A stretch of 64,000 nucleotides of DNA from Vibrio diazotrophicus (GTDB lineage: Bacteria > Pseudomonadota > Gammaproteobacteria > Enterobacterales > Vibrionaceae), in contig NZ_CP151842.1 in assembly GCF_038452265.1 (NCBI RefSeq), forward strand, positions 1,054,001 through 1,118,000, in the 5' to 3' direction. The position numbers and the translations under genes were made by a program. The notes below the pieces were generated by a model, which saw only the letters and a program-made list of their open reading frames with translations, was not told where the DNA came from and made no database searches. Shown in pieces: positions 24,937-33,087 of this stretch. Each line of letters opens with the position of its first letter. Position 1 is the first letter of the stretch.

Positions 24937-24961
24937 GGTTCGAATCCTGTAGGGCGTGCCA
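24937..24961 (+). mobile_element. Island attachment site: 3' end of a tRNA-Arg
   Basis: The 25 nt begin GGTTCGAATCC and end AGGGCGTGCCA. This is the T-loop, the 3' half of the T-stem, the acceptor strand and encoded CCA of a tRNA, closest to tRNA-Arg species whose genes end in AGGGCGCGCCA. The bases upstream do not fold into the rest of a tRNA, and one T-stem pair is already broken at the boundary (AAAGG instead of ACAGG). It is therefore a duplicated end left by recombinase integration. The intact tRNA end is not in the window. Confidence 0.75.
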
Positions 24962-24971
24962 TTATTTTAGA

Positions 24972-25003
24972 CCTCGGCATGTTAACTCTGCCGGGGTTTT
25001 TTT
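24972..25003 (+). terminator. Terminator of the original tRNA unit
   Basis: CCTCGGCA / TGCCGGGG (8 bp, one T-G pair) with a 9-nt loop and a run of seven T. It stands 10 nt after the tRNA end, as expected if it terminated the intact tRNA gene before the island was inserted. Confidence 0.85.
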
Positions 25004-25698
25004 ATTTGTCTATATCTCATCTCTCTTTTCCTTCAGTGTCAATGGACTATCGCTAGTTACGGATTTTTTAAATCTGTCTTATTCTCAGTGACCATATTTA
25101 TAGTGCTACCTTTTCCTCTATAACTGAAACCGAACTCCTTTGTTTTAAATGCGTGAGAGATTTGACGTATAAATTTAGGGAGGGATGTTTTCAATTGTGA
25201 TAACGACTAAACCAAGTGAGCTGTTCTTTAGTGTTTTTCACTGCTTGTGGGTGCTGAAACGTGTTCAATCGAAAGTGTTGGTCGTAACTTCTTAAATATC
25301 AATGAATAGTATCAATTGTATTTCGTTGTTCATGGAGAGAGTCGAATCTATGGGTGTTTGTAAAGAGTCACAAGCCTAAATGTTATAAGAAGTCAGACCT
25401 GTTGTTTATTAAACGTCATCGATTCCGTGACGGTTTTTATTGAGTCATCTTACCTTGTCGTCAGTCTCAGTGCTTGAATTTAACTCTTTGAAATTTATTG
25501 GTAAATTATTTTTACGATTAGAGTGTTTAGTTAGGATTAGTAGTTTTCTGAAATCAAGTCCTCGTTAAGTAATCATTCATTCTAAAAATGACGTTGAGTT
25601 TGGCTATTTATACCTATTTACCTCACTTCTCTTTTGTTGTGTAATCCGGCCTTTGATTTTTTTATTTTCACTAGCACTTTTAAGAAACAAGGAATGAG
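25004..25698. other. Long intergenic region before symporter gene
   Basis: About 695 nt. On the minus strand 25057-25298 two short open stretches in different frames read like protein (TKEQLTWFSRYHN and SHAFKTKEFGFSYRG), possibly a decayed gene. The rest shows no gene; the symporter promoter and its AAGGAATGAG ribosome site are at the right end. Confidence 0.4.
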
Positions 25699-26949
25699 AT
25701 GAATACGCAAGTACAATCGCAACCCAAAGGGTTTTGGTCTGGTCTAGCACTGTGGAAAAAAATATTGATAGGTATGGTTGCAGGTCTCGTGGTCGGTACC
25801 ATTATGGGACCTAGCGCTGCCATATTGAAACCTATTGGGACACTTTTTATCAACGCGATTAAAATGTTGATTGTCCCTCTGGTCTTTTGCTCACTTATTG
25901 TTGGCATCACCTCAATGAAAGACACTCGTAAGATGGGACGCATTGGTGTAAAAGCTATCGTTCTTTATATGGGTACAACGGCAGTGGCTATTGCAATCGG
26001 TATGGGGCTTTCTTCAATATTGGAACCAGGTGCTGGTCTAAATATGGTTGCGAAGAACCTAGAAGACAGTGGCAAAGCGGCTCCAGAACTTGTTCAGACG
26101 CTATTGGCGATGATCCCGCAAAACCCTGTGAACGCAATGGCGGCAGGTAATATTTTGCAAATTATTGTATTCGCTGTTGGTCTGGGTGTTTCTTTAGTTT
26201 TAGTTGGGGAAAAAGGCGAGCCCGCAGTTAAAATTTTTGAAAGCCTAGCTGAAGCGATGTATAAGCTCACTGAAATTGTGATGACACTGGCTCCTTACGG
26301 TATTTTTGGCCTGATGGCTTGGGTTGCTGGCACATATGGCTTAGATGTACTTCTGCCTTTGATTAAAGTGATCGCGGCGGTATACATTGGCGCGTTAATT
26401 CACATTCTCGTTTTTTACTCTGGTTTACTGAGTATTTTAGGCCGCTTAAATCCTATCAACTACTTGCGCAGTATTACTAATCCAGCAGCCGTTGCGTTTA
26501 CCACTTCTAGTAGTTCAGGTACTTTACCAGCCACTATCAAAGCATCTCGTGAAGAATTGGGTGTTTCTGAAGGCGTATCAAGCTTCGTGCTTCCTCTGGG
26601 TGCAACTATCAATATGGATGGTACTGCTTTGTACCAAGGCGTTTGTGCTCTATTTATTGCACAAGCGTTTGGTATTGATCTTGAAACATCAGACTACTTG
26701 ACCATTATCCTGACGGCGACTTTAGCTTCTATTGGTACCGCTGGTGTTCCAGGTGCTGGCCTCATTATGCTGTCTCTAGTGTTGAGCACTGTTGGCCTGC
26801 CAATTGAAGGTTTAGCGATTGTTGCAGGTATTGACCGTATTCTTGATATGGCGCGTACGACAATCAATATCTGCGGTGACATGATGGTTGCAGTACTGGT
26901 GGCGAAGAGTGAAGGTGAACTAAGCGAAGAGACTTATCACGCTTCTTAA
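25699..26949 (+). CDS. Dicarboxylate/amino acid:cation symporter (DAACS)
   Basis: A 416-aa member of the GltP/GltT/DctA family in the inner membrane. The serine-rich re-entrant loop TTSSSSGTLPATIKASRE, the NMDGT motif (GATINMDGTALYQG) and the C-terminal RTTINICGDMMVAV, with the conserved Arg/Asp substrate-binding region, are all present. It imports glutamate/aspartate or C4-dicarboxylates with sodium or protons; which cannot be told reliably. It is the first clearly chromosomal gene to the right of the island end, single in its unit with a terminator directly after. Confidence 0.9.
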   Translation: MNTQVQSQPKGFWSGLALWKKILIGMVAGLVVGTIMGPSAAILKPIGTLFINAIKMLIVPLVFCSLIVGITSMKDTRKMGRIGVKAIVLYMGTTAVAIAIGMGLSSILEPGAGLNMVAKNLEDSGKAAPELVQTLLAMIPQNPVNAMAAGNILQIIVFAVGLGVSLVLVGEKGEPAVKIFESLAEAMYKLTEIVMTLAPYGIFGLMAWVAGTYGLDVLLPLIKVIAAVYIGALIHILVFYSGLLSILGRLNPINYLRSITNPAAVAFTTSSSSGTLPATIKASREELGVSEGVSSFVLPLGATINMDGTALYQGVCALFIAQAFGIDLETSDYLTIILTATLASIGTAGVPGAGLIMLSLVLSTVGLPIEGLAIVAGIDRILDMARTTINICGDMMVAVLVAKSEGELSEETYHAS

Positions 26950-26970
26950 GTTCATTATTGTTGTGTAATA

Positions 26971-27004
26971 AAGAGCCAGCGGAGTGATTCGCTGGCTCTT
27001 TTTC
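26971..27004. terminator. Bidirectional terminator
   Basis: AAGAGCCAGCG / CGCTGGCTCTT stem, 8-nt loop, T run after it. It lies between the converging symporter and EamA genes. Confidence 0.92.
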
Positions 27005-27924
27005 TAGCTAAGAATAACTCCAAGGAAAATCAATATTATTCCCCAAAGATGATAAATCTGAACAAACTCTCCGAGAAATAGGGCAGAGAGCATAGCGCCA
27101 AAAACCGGAATCAAGTGAACGGAAAGGCTGGCTTTCGCTGGACCAAGCAGTTTCACGCATTGCATATAAAGCAAGAAGGCACCTATAGAAGGGAAAATGC
27201 CGATATAGAGCAAGCTCATAATGGAGTGTGCGTTCCAAACCGGATATTGACCTGAATACACTTCCCATAAATAAAACGGCAGTAGAGCCAGTATCGCCAA
27301 TATCATTTGCACTGACATCAAACCGAGTCGATTGATGGTCGGGGGCAATTGTTTAAGACCGATGGTGTATATCGCCCAACAAACCATGGCTAAGAAAATA
27401 ATAAAGTCACCATAATTGATGTTGAGTGCGAGAAGGTTGTTCCAGTCACCAGCACTGACGATCGTCAGTATGCCGCATAGGGAAAGAGTAATTCCCAGAC
27501 ACAGCCGCCAAGTGATAGCGAGGCCAAAAAACAGAGCACCAAAGATGCTGATCAGAATAGGAATAAAGGCGTTCAGTAAAGTGCCGTTGGTTGCGGGTGT
27601 GGATTGCAAACCAAGATAGATAAATGAGTTAAACGCGGCAAAGCCTGTAATCGAAGTGACCAGCGTTAAACGCCACTGCTCGATGTAGAGCTTCCATTCT
27701 TTAAGAATGAATTTATAAGAAAAAGGCAGTAACAGAATGCTTGCCAGAACCCAACGGCTGAATGAAAGGGTCACTGGCGGAATTTCATCGCGAACCGCAC
27801 GACCGACAATAAAATTGCCCGCCCAGAAAAGCGGTGGCAGCAGGAAGAAAAACACGATCACCGCTCGCGATTCAGAAAGTTTTCTGACGCCCGTATTTAA
27901 ACGACCTAACTCAAAAATAGCCAT
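27004..27924 (-). CDS. EamA/DMT family transporter
   Basis: A 306-aa, ten-helix drug/metabolite transporter made of two EamA repeats (WAGNFIVGRAVRDEIPPVTLSFSRW starts the first; FPSIGAFLLY and LLGPAKASLSVHLIPVFGA belong to the second). The start overlaps the end of the LysE gene by 19 nt, so the two are translationally coupled. Both are exporters of small metabolites, often amino acids. Confidence 0.88.
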   Translation of the reverse strand: MAIFELGRLNTGVRKLSESRAVIVFFFLLPPLFWAGNFIVGRAVRDEIPPVTLSFSRWVLASILLLPFSYKFILKEWKLYIEQWRLTLVTSITGFAAFNSFIYLGLQSTPATNGTLLNAFIPILISIFGALFFGLAITWRLCLGITLSLCGILTIVSAGDWNNLLALNINYGDFIIFLAMVCWAIYTIGLKQLPPTINRLGLMSVQMILAILALLPFYLWEVYSGQYPVWNAHSIMSLLYIGIFPSIGAFLLYMQCVKLLGPAKASLSVHLIPVFGAMLSALFLGEFVQIYHLWGIILIFLGVILS

Positions 27925-28538
27925 ATACCGACACCCATCATCAACGTTCCCGAAATACGGTTCATAAGTTTCACGTTTTGAGTTTTTCCAAGTGCGCGTT
28001 TCAGGCCTTTACCGCCAGTTGCGTAAAGCGTCATACACACAAACTCGGACACAAGAATAATGGATACCAGAAAAATAAGTTGTGGTGTCAGGCTAATGGA
28101 TTGGTCGATGAATGGTGGTAACAAAGAAATCATAAAAGCCCACCCCTTAGGGTTAGCAATAGCGGTAATAAAACCTTGAGCTGTCAACTCCCAGTTGCTG
28201 CCTTTATATGATTCTTCACTATCAACATTTAATGCAAGTTTGCCTCTTGAAAGCCACATTTGCACGCCGAGGTAAAAAAGATAGCAAGCACCGATAGATT
28301 TGAAGACGGTGAATAGCCAAGGGTAGGTAAGCATGACCGCTGCAATACCCACAACCGCTGAAACCGCGACAACAGCTACCCCTACCAATTCTCCTGCCAT
28401 CATCCAAAGCGTACGCTTGTAACCGATGGTCATACCCAAAGTGAGTGCAAGTGTCATACACATACCCGGGGTGATAGAAACGAAGAAAAAAGTAGGAATA
28501 AACATTCCTAACAACGCGGTATTCATAGAGATATCCAT
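27906..28538 (-). CDS. LysE family amino-acid exporter
   Basis: A 210-aa inner-membrane protein with six helices. The N-terminal signature FVSITPGMCMTLALTLGMTIGYKR and the motif AIANPKGWAFMISLLPPF identify the LysE/RhtB family. The ATG at 28538 is taken as the start; the frame can be extended to a TTG at 28562 but no ribosome site supports it, and 28526 is a further option. It is the first gene of a two-gene exporter operon with the EamA gene. Confidence 0.88.
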   Translation of the reverse strand: MDISMNTALLGMFIPTFFFVSITPGMCMTLALTLGMTIGYKRTLWMMAGELVGVAVVAVSAVVGIAAVMLTYPWLFTVFKSIGACYLFYLGVQMWLSRGKLALNVDSEESYKGSNWELTAQGFITAIANPKGWAFMISLLPPFIDQSISLTPQLIFLVSIILVSEFVCMTLYATGGKGLKRALGKTQNVKLMNRISGTLMMGVGIWLFLS

Positions 28539-28652
28539 ATCTTGAAAGTAGGAGAACAACAATAAGCTTAGAGCGTATGACGATCAATATTTGTTTGATG
28601 TGGTTCGCAGAAAAATTAGGCTTAAATTGAGATTCAAACAAAAACGCACAGC

Positions 28653-28680
28653 AAAAAAACGCACAGTAGTTACTGTGCGC
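28653..28680 (-). terminator. Terminator after GNAT-nitrilase gene
   Basis: CGCACAGTA / TACTGTGCG stem; on the minus strand it is followed by TTTTTTT. It closes the unit of the gene ending at 28711. Confidence 0.88.
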
Positions 28681-28710
28681 TTCGAAGTTCTAGTGAGCAG
28701 TATTCACTGA

Positions 28711-30243
28711 CTAGGACTTGGGTTGTGTGAATCCGCCGTAGAGATCCATTCTGCGATGGCGAAGATTAGTTACCGAACCTTCGGTATTCAGCTGCTTAAG
28801 CTTATCTAAATCGACATCAGCAAAGATGATCATCTCGGTATTGGGGCTGGCTTCCGTGATTGTCGCATCGTGAGGGAAATAGACGTCAGATGGAGAAAAT
28901 ACTGCAGATTGTGCGTATTGAATATCGACGTTATCCACGCGTGGTAAGTTACCGACACTTCCTCCAATGGCCACGTAGCACTCATTCTCTATTGCCCTAG
29001 CTTGTGAGCACAGACGAACTCGTTGATAGCCGTTTTTGGTATCTGTCCAGAAGGGAACAAAGATAATTTGCACATCTTGTTCTGCCATCATTCTGCCCAG
29101 TTCTGGAAACTCGCTGTCGTAACAAATCAGAATGCCAACACGTCCTGCGTCGGTTTCAAACACCTGCACTTTGTCACCACCGTCGATAACCCAATCTCGC
29201 TTTTCATGCGGAGTGATGTGGATTTTACTCTGTTCATCAATGGTACCGTCGCGATGAAGCAAATAAGCCACGTTGTAGAGAATGCCATCTTCCAACACAG
29301 GCATACTGCCCGCAATGATGTTGATGTTGTAAGTAACGGCCAACTCAGAAAAACGCAGTTTAATTTCTTCACTGAATGACGCAAGAAAACGAATCGCCTC
29401 TACCGTATTTTGATCGTTTTTAAGTCCCATTAATGGGGCGTTGAAAAATTCAGGGAAGAGGGCGAAATCAGCTTTGTAATTGGAGAGTGAATCGACAAAG
29501 AATTCAGCCTGATCCATCAAGTCTTCCGCGCTGGTCACGGCCCGCATCTGCCATTGTACGATACCGATTCTGACCAACGTTTTTTCAATGTCGTGAATGG
29601 AGATAATATCGTCTTCATAAAAAAAGTTATCCCATTCCAACAAGGTGGCGTAACCACGCGAACTGTCATCTTCTGGCAAGTAATGACGCATGATACGTTT
29701 TACGTCAAAGTCGTTGGAAAGTTGGAAGGAGAGTATCGGGTCGTGGATTTCGCGGCGTTTGATTTTTTCAATGTACTCGGTCACGGGCATAGTATTGGCG
29801 TAAGCGCCGTATCCGGGAATTCTTCCGCCAGCGAGGATCGCTTTCAAATTGGTGCTACGACAGAGCTCTTTACGAGCCGCATATAAGCGTCGTCCTAAGC
29901 GTAAACCACGATAATCGGGGTGCACAAACACATCTAACCCATACAATGCGTCACCGTTAGCTTTATGCTGAATAACGTTGTTTTCATTGATGATATCGGT
30001 GTAAACATGGGGAAGAGAGAAGCGGTTGTAATCGACTTTGATAGTGAGAGCGGCGCCAATGATTTTGCCGTCGTCTTCGATACAAATTTGTCCATCAGGA
30101 AACTGGTGAATCAAATCCATAATTGTCATGCGTGGCCAAGCTCCGCCCACGTCATGAAAAACTAAATCCATTAGCTCTGCTAATTCTGGATAGTCGCTTT
30201 TTTCAATCACGCGCAATGTTAGGCGCGGTGTTGGATTTCTCAT
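28711..30243 (-). CDS. GNAT acetyltransferase-nitrilase fusion protein
   Basis: A 510-aa two-domain protein. Residues 1 to about 200 form a GNAT domain (FVHPDYRGLRLGRRLYAARKEL is the acetyl-CoA-binding region). Residues 225-500 form a carbon-nitrogen hydrolase with the Glu-Lys-Cys triad: Glu in FALFPEFFNAP, Lys in SKIHITPHEKRDW, Cys in GILICYDSEFPE. This fusion is a known architecture, but its substrate is not established; hydrolysis of an amide plus acetylation of the released amine would be a reasonable guess. It is a single-gene unit. Confidence 0.9.
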   Translation of the reverse strand: MRNPTPRLTLRVIEKSDYPELAELMDLVFHDVGGAWPRMTIMDLIHQFPDGQICIEDDGKIIGAALTIKVDYNRFSLPHVYTDIINENNVIQHKANGDALYGLDVFVHPDYRGLRLGRRLYAARKELCRSTNLKAILAGGRIPGYGAYANTMPVTEYIEKIKRREIHDPILSFQLSNDFDVKRIMRHYLPEDDSSRGYATLLEWDNFFYEDDIISIHDIEKTLVRIGIVQWQMRAVTSAEDLMDQAEFFVDSLSNYKADFALFPEFFNAPLMGLKNDQNTVEAIRFLASFSEEIKLRFSELAVTYNINIIAGSMPVLEDGILYNVAYLLHRDGTIDEQSKIHITPHEKRDWVIDGGDKVQVFETDAGRVGILICYDSEFPELGRMMAEQDVQIIFVPFWTDTKNGYQRVRLCSQARAIENECYVAIGGSVGNLPRVDNVDIQYAQSAVFSPSDVYFPHDATITEASPNTEMIIFADVDLDKLKQLNTEGSVTNLRHRRMDLYGGFTQPKS

Positions 30244-30501
30244 TCATCCTTATCCTTCTATTGCTGTCCTTTTTTCATACTGGACAATTTGAAGCTTCAA
30301 TACAAGGGCTAATACGGTAAAGGCTTTGTCGATAGGTAAGGTTTCTCTGTCTATGTTGCTAGGTTTAGGTCGCTACATTTAGAAACGCATTTCAGTGTGT
30401 TACTTACGTTGTAACAAAAATTTAATCTGTCTAGTTATTGCTCATTCGCGAAATTTTCATCATATTGTCATTACATTGTCATATTTATCGAGGAGAGCAT
30501 T

Positions 30502-30600
30502 ATGCATGTGGAAATGATTCAACCAACTCTTTTAGGCGTTATTGGTCGCACGCTAGTGTTTTCCTTAGTTGCGGTAGTAAGCGTATTCGCTCTGATTTAA
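30502..30600 (+). CDS. 32-aa single-span membrane peptide
   Basis: A small frame beginning MHVEMIQPTLLGVIG and ending in a hydrophobic stretch (TLVFSLVAVVSVFALI). GAGGAGAG lies 4 nt before the ATG, and a strong terminator follows 22 nt after the stop, so it forms a complete small transcription unit. About 20 C-terminal residues can span the inner membrane. I do not recognise the family; it is too short for routine gene calling. Confidence 0.65.
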   Translation: MHVEMIQPTLLGVIGRTLVFSLVAVVSVFALI

Positions 30601-30622
30601 CCGTTAATCAGCAAGTGACACT

Positions 30623-30653
30623 AAGAGCCCCAAATCAAGTTGGGGCTCTTTTA
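30623..30653 (+). terminator. Terminator after small membrane peptide
   Basis: AAGAGCCCCAA / TTGGGGCTCTT perfect 11-bp stem, 6-nt loop, T run. Confidence 0.92.
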
Positions 30654-30743
30654 TCTCTGTTCTATATAACCTAGTATTTAACTCAGGTATTTGCTAACGT
30701 TCGAACAAATAAATCAGCGCAATCGATCCTTGTGAGAAATGTT

Positions 30744-32213
30744 ATGTCGTTCTGGGATACCGTCACATTGACGACTCGTTTTAGCGAGTTACCTAAAGCT
30801 TTTTACACACCTATTGACCCTCAGCCTTTGAGTAATACCCGATGGGTGACTTGGAATAGCGATCTAGCCAAGCACTATGGTTTTCCTGACAAACCGAATG
30901 ACGAACTCTTACAGGCTTTTTCAGGGCAGGAAGTGCCAGAGCAGTTTGCCCCGTTGGCGATGAAGTATGCTGGTCATCAGTTTGGCGTTTACAACCCTGA
31001 TTTGGGGGATGGACGTGGATTGTTATTGGCAGAAGTGGCGTCGAAAAGTGGTCAAGTGGCTGATATTCATGTTAAAGGAGCGGGTTTAACACCCTATTCG
31101 CGAATGGGCGATGGGCGTGCTGTTTTACGTTCATCGGTACGCGAATATCTGTGCAGTGAAGCGATGGCTGGGCTGGGAATTGCAACTACCAGAGCATTAG
31201 GTCTAATGACCAGTGACACACCGGTTTATCGTGAAAAACAAGAGTACGGTGCATTGTTGATTCGTATGGCTGACACTCATATTCGTTTCGGCCATTTCGA
31301 ACATTTTTTTTATACCAATCAGTTAGATCAGCAAAAACTCCTCGCTGACAAAGTGATTGAGTGGTATTTCCCTGAATGTGCCGGACAGGAAAATCCGTAC
31401 GCCATGATGTTCAATCAAATCGTGGATAAAACAGCACTGATGATTGCGCAGTGGCAAGCAGTGGGTTTTGCGCATGGGGTAATGAATACCGACAATATGT
31501 CTATTCTTGGGCAGACTTTTGATTACGGTCCTTTTGGCTTTTTAGATGATTATCAGCCTGAATTTATCTGTAACCATTCTGACTATCAGGGGCGTTATGC
31601 CTTCGATCAGCAACCTAGAATTGCGTTATGGAATTTGTCGGCACTAGCACATTCTTTATCGGCGTTAATTGAGAGAGAAGATCTTGAACAGGCGTTGAAT
31701 CAATACGAAGTTCAGCTCAATGGTTACTTTAGCGAAATGATGCGTAGAAAACTTGGCCTGTTAACGCGTTTACCTGAAGATGGCACCATTTTCGATACCA
31801 TGTTTGATATTTTGGCTGCCAATAAGGTCGACTACACCCGATTCTTCCGCCAGATCTCTATGTTGGATAAAGCGAAGCCACAAGAGGTGATTGACCTGTT
31901 TCTCGATCGCGAGCAAGCCACTCAATGGCTGGACTCGTATCTCGCTCGCTGTGAGCACGAGTTAAATAGTGAAGGTGAACCTGTGAGCACGGCCCAACGC
32001 TGTGAGAAAATGCGTCAGGTAAATCCCAAATACATTTTAAGGAACTATTTGGCGCAGATCGCGATAGATAGAGCTGAAGAAGGCGATTTTTCAGAGTTAG
32101 AGCGCCTAGCCGAACTATTGAAAACGCCATTTGATGAACAACCACACAACGAACATTACGCTAAGTTACCGCCAGAATGGGGCAAAACTTTGGAGATCAG
32201 CTGCTCTTCATGA
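30744..32213 (+). CDS. selO: Protein adenylyltransferase SelO (YdiU)
   Basis: A 489-aa pseudokinase-fold enzyme that transfers AMP to Ser/Thr/Tyr of proteins. Typical segments are DLGDGRGLLLAE, KGAGLTPYSRMGDGRAVLRS, REYLCSEAMAGLGI, and the active-site HGVMNTDNMSILG and DYGPFGFLD. The C terminus ends SCSS, where eukaryotic SelO carries selenocysteine. A GTG at 30732 is in frame; the ATG at 30744 is preferred as family members begin close to the SFWDTV segment. In Escherichia coli SelO protects against oxidative stress. It is monocistronic here. Confidence 0.93.
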   Translation: MSFWDTVTLTTRFSELPKAFYTPIDPQPLSNTRWVTWNSDLAKHYGFPDKPNDELLQAFSGQEVPEQFAPLAMKYAGHQFGVYNPDLGDGRGLLLAEVASKSGQVADIHVKGAGLTPYSRMGDGRAVLRSSVREYLCSEAMAGLGIATTRALGLMTSDTPVYREKQEYGALLIRMADTHIRFGHFEHFFYTNQLDQQKLLADKVIEWYFPECAGQENPYAMMFNQIVDKTALMIAQWQAVGFAHGVMNTDNMSILGQTFDYGPFGFLDDYQPEFICNHSDYQGRYAFDQQPRIALWNLSALAHSLSALIEREDLEQALNQYEVQLNGYFSEMMRRKLGLLTRLPEDGTIFDTMFDILAANKVDYTRFFRQISMLDKAKPQEVIDLFLDREQATQWLDSYLARCEHELNSEGEPVSTAQRCEKMRQVNPKYILRNYLAQIAIDRAEEGDFSELERLAELLKTPFDEQPHNEHYAKLPPEWGKTLEISCSS

Positions 32214-32353
32214 GAACGTTTACAATAATTTGACTGAATAATGTGATCTTTATCCATGATGAATTCAAGTTTTAGTGAAATAAGCGTAATCAAGAAAGCG
32301 CTACGGTTATAAAATCTATTCACTATTTGTTACATACGGAATATGGAAGAAAC

Positions 32354-33082
32354 ATGCTGGAAGATACTCGCATCCTCGTCGTTGATGATGATAAAGAAAT
32401 ATGTGAGCTGCTGGATGAGTATCTCAGTAAGTCCGGATTCAATGTCGCCGCTGTCGGTGATGGTGTAGAACTTCAGGCTTACTTAGATGACAAAGGGTAT
32501 CCTGACCTTATCTTGCTGGACGTGATGTTGCCGGGGGATGATGGTTTCGATATATGCCAACATATTCGCCGTGATTCTAATGTCCCTATCATTATGTTGA
32601 CTGCGGTATCGGATGAAACCGATCAAATCATCGGTCTGGAAATCGGTGCGGACGATTATATCGCTAAGCCGTTTAGTCCAAGACAGTTGGTGGCTCGTAT
32701 CAAAGCGGTACTGAGACGTTTCAATGCCAACGAAGAGAAAGGCGAAGAAGTTTTGCCGAAACACGTGGTGTTTGGTGATTGGCGTTTAGATACCACTTCT
32801 CATCGTATTGTGCATGCTAATACTGGGGAAGAGCATGACCTGTCCGGTAGTGACTTCGCATTGTTGATGCTGTTTTTGACCAATCCGAACGAAGTGATCG
32901 ACAGGGACACCATTTCTATTGCAACCCGTGGGCGCGAAGCCTTGCCTTACGAGCGCGGTATCGATGTTCAATTGAGTCGTTTAAGACAGCGTCTGGGTAG
33001 CAGTGAGCAGTTTCCTAACTACATCAAAACCATGCGTGGCAATGGTTATAAGTTAGCCATTCCTGTTCAATATGAGCATTAA
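32354..33082 (+). CDS. OmpR-family response regulator
   Basis: A 242-aa regulator. The receiver domain has the acidic pair in VVDDDKEI, phosphoacceptor Asp56 (LILLDVMLPGDDG) and Lys in YIAKPFSPRQL; the C-terminal winged helix includes LSGSDFALLMLFL and YIKTMRGNGYKL. GGAAGAA precedes the ATG at 32354; a TTG frame from 32327 is less likely. The kinase starts 5 nt after its stop and the orphan sugar-binding protein follows, so the three form an operon. The TorR/OmpR-like sequence does not identify the signal. Confidence 0.9.
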   Translation: MLEDTRILVVDDDKEICELLDEYLSKSGFNVAAVGDGVELQAYLDDKGYPDLILLDVMLPGDDGFDICQHIRRDSNVPIIMLTAVSDETDQIIGLEIGADDYIAKPFSPRQLVARIKAVLRRFNANEEKGEEVLPKHVVFGDWRLDTTSHRIVHANTGEEHDLSGSDFALLMLFLTNPNEVIDRDTISIATRGREALPYERGIDVQLSRLRQRLGSSEQFPNYIKTMRGNGYKLAIPVQYEH

Positions 33083-33087
33083 TCTCT

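Noticed and set aside
24900..24961. Complete tRNA gene
   Set aside because: Only the 3' part matches a tRNA; no anticodon or D arm can be folded upstream, so it was called an attachment site.
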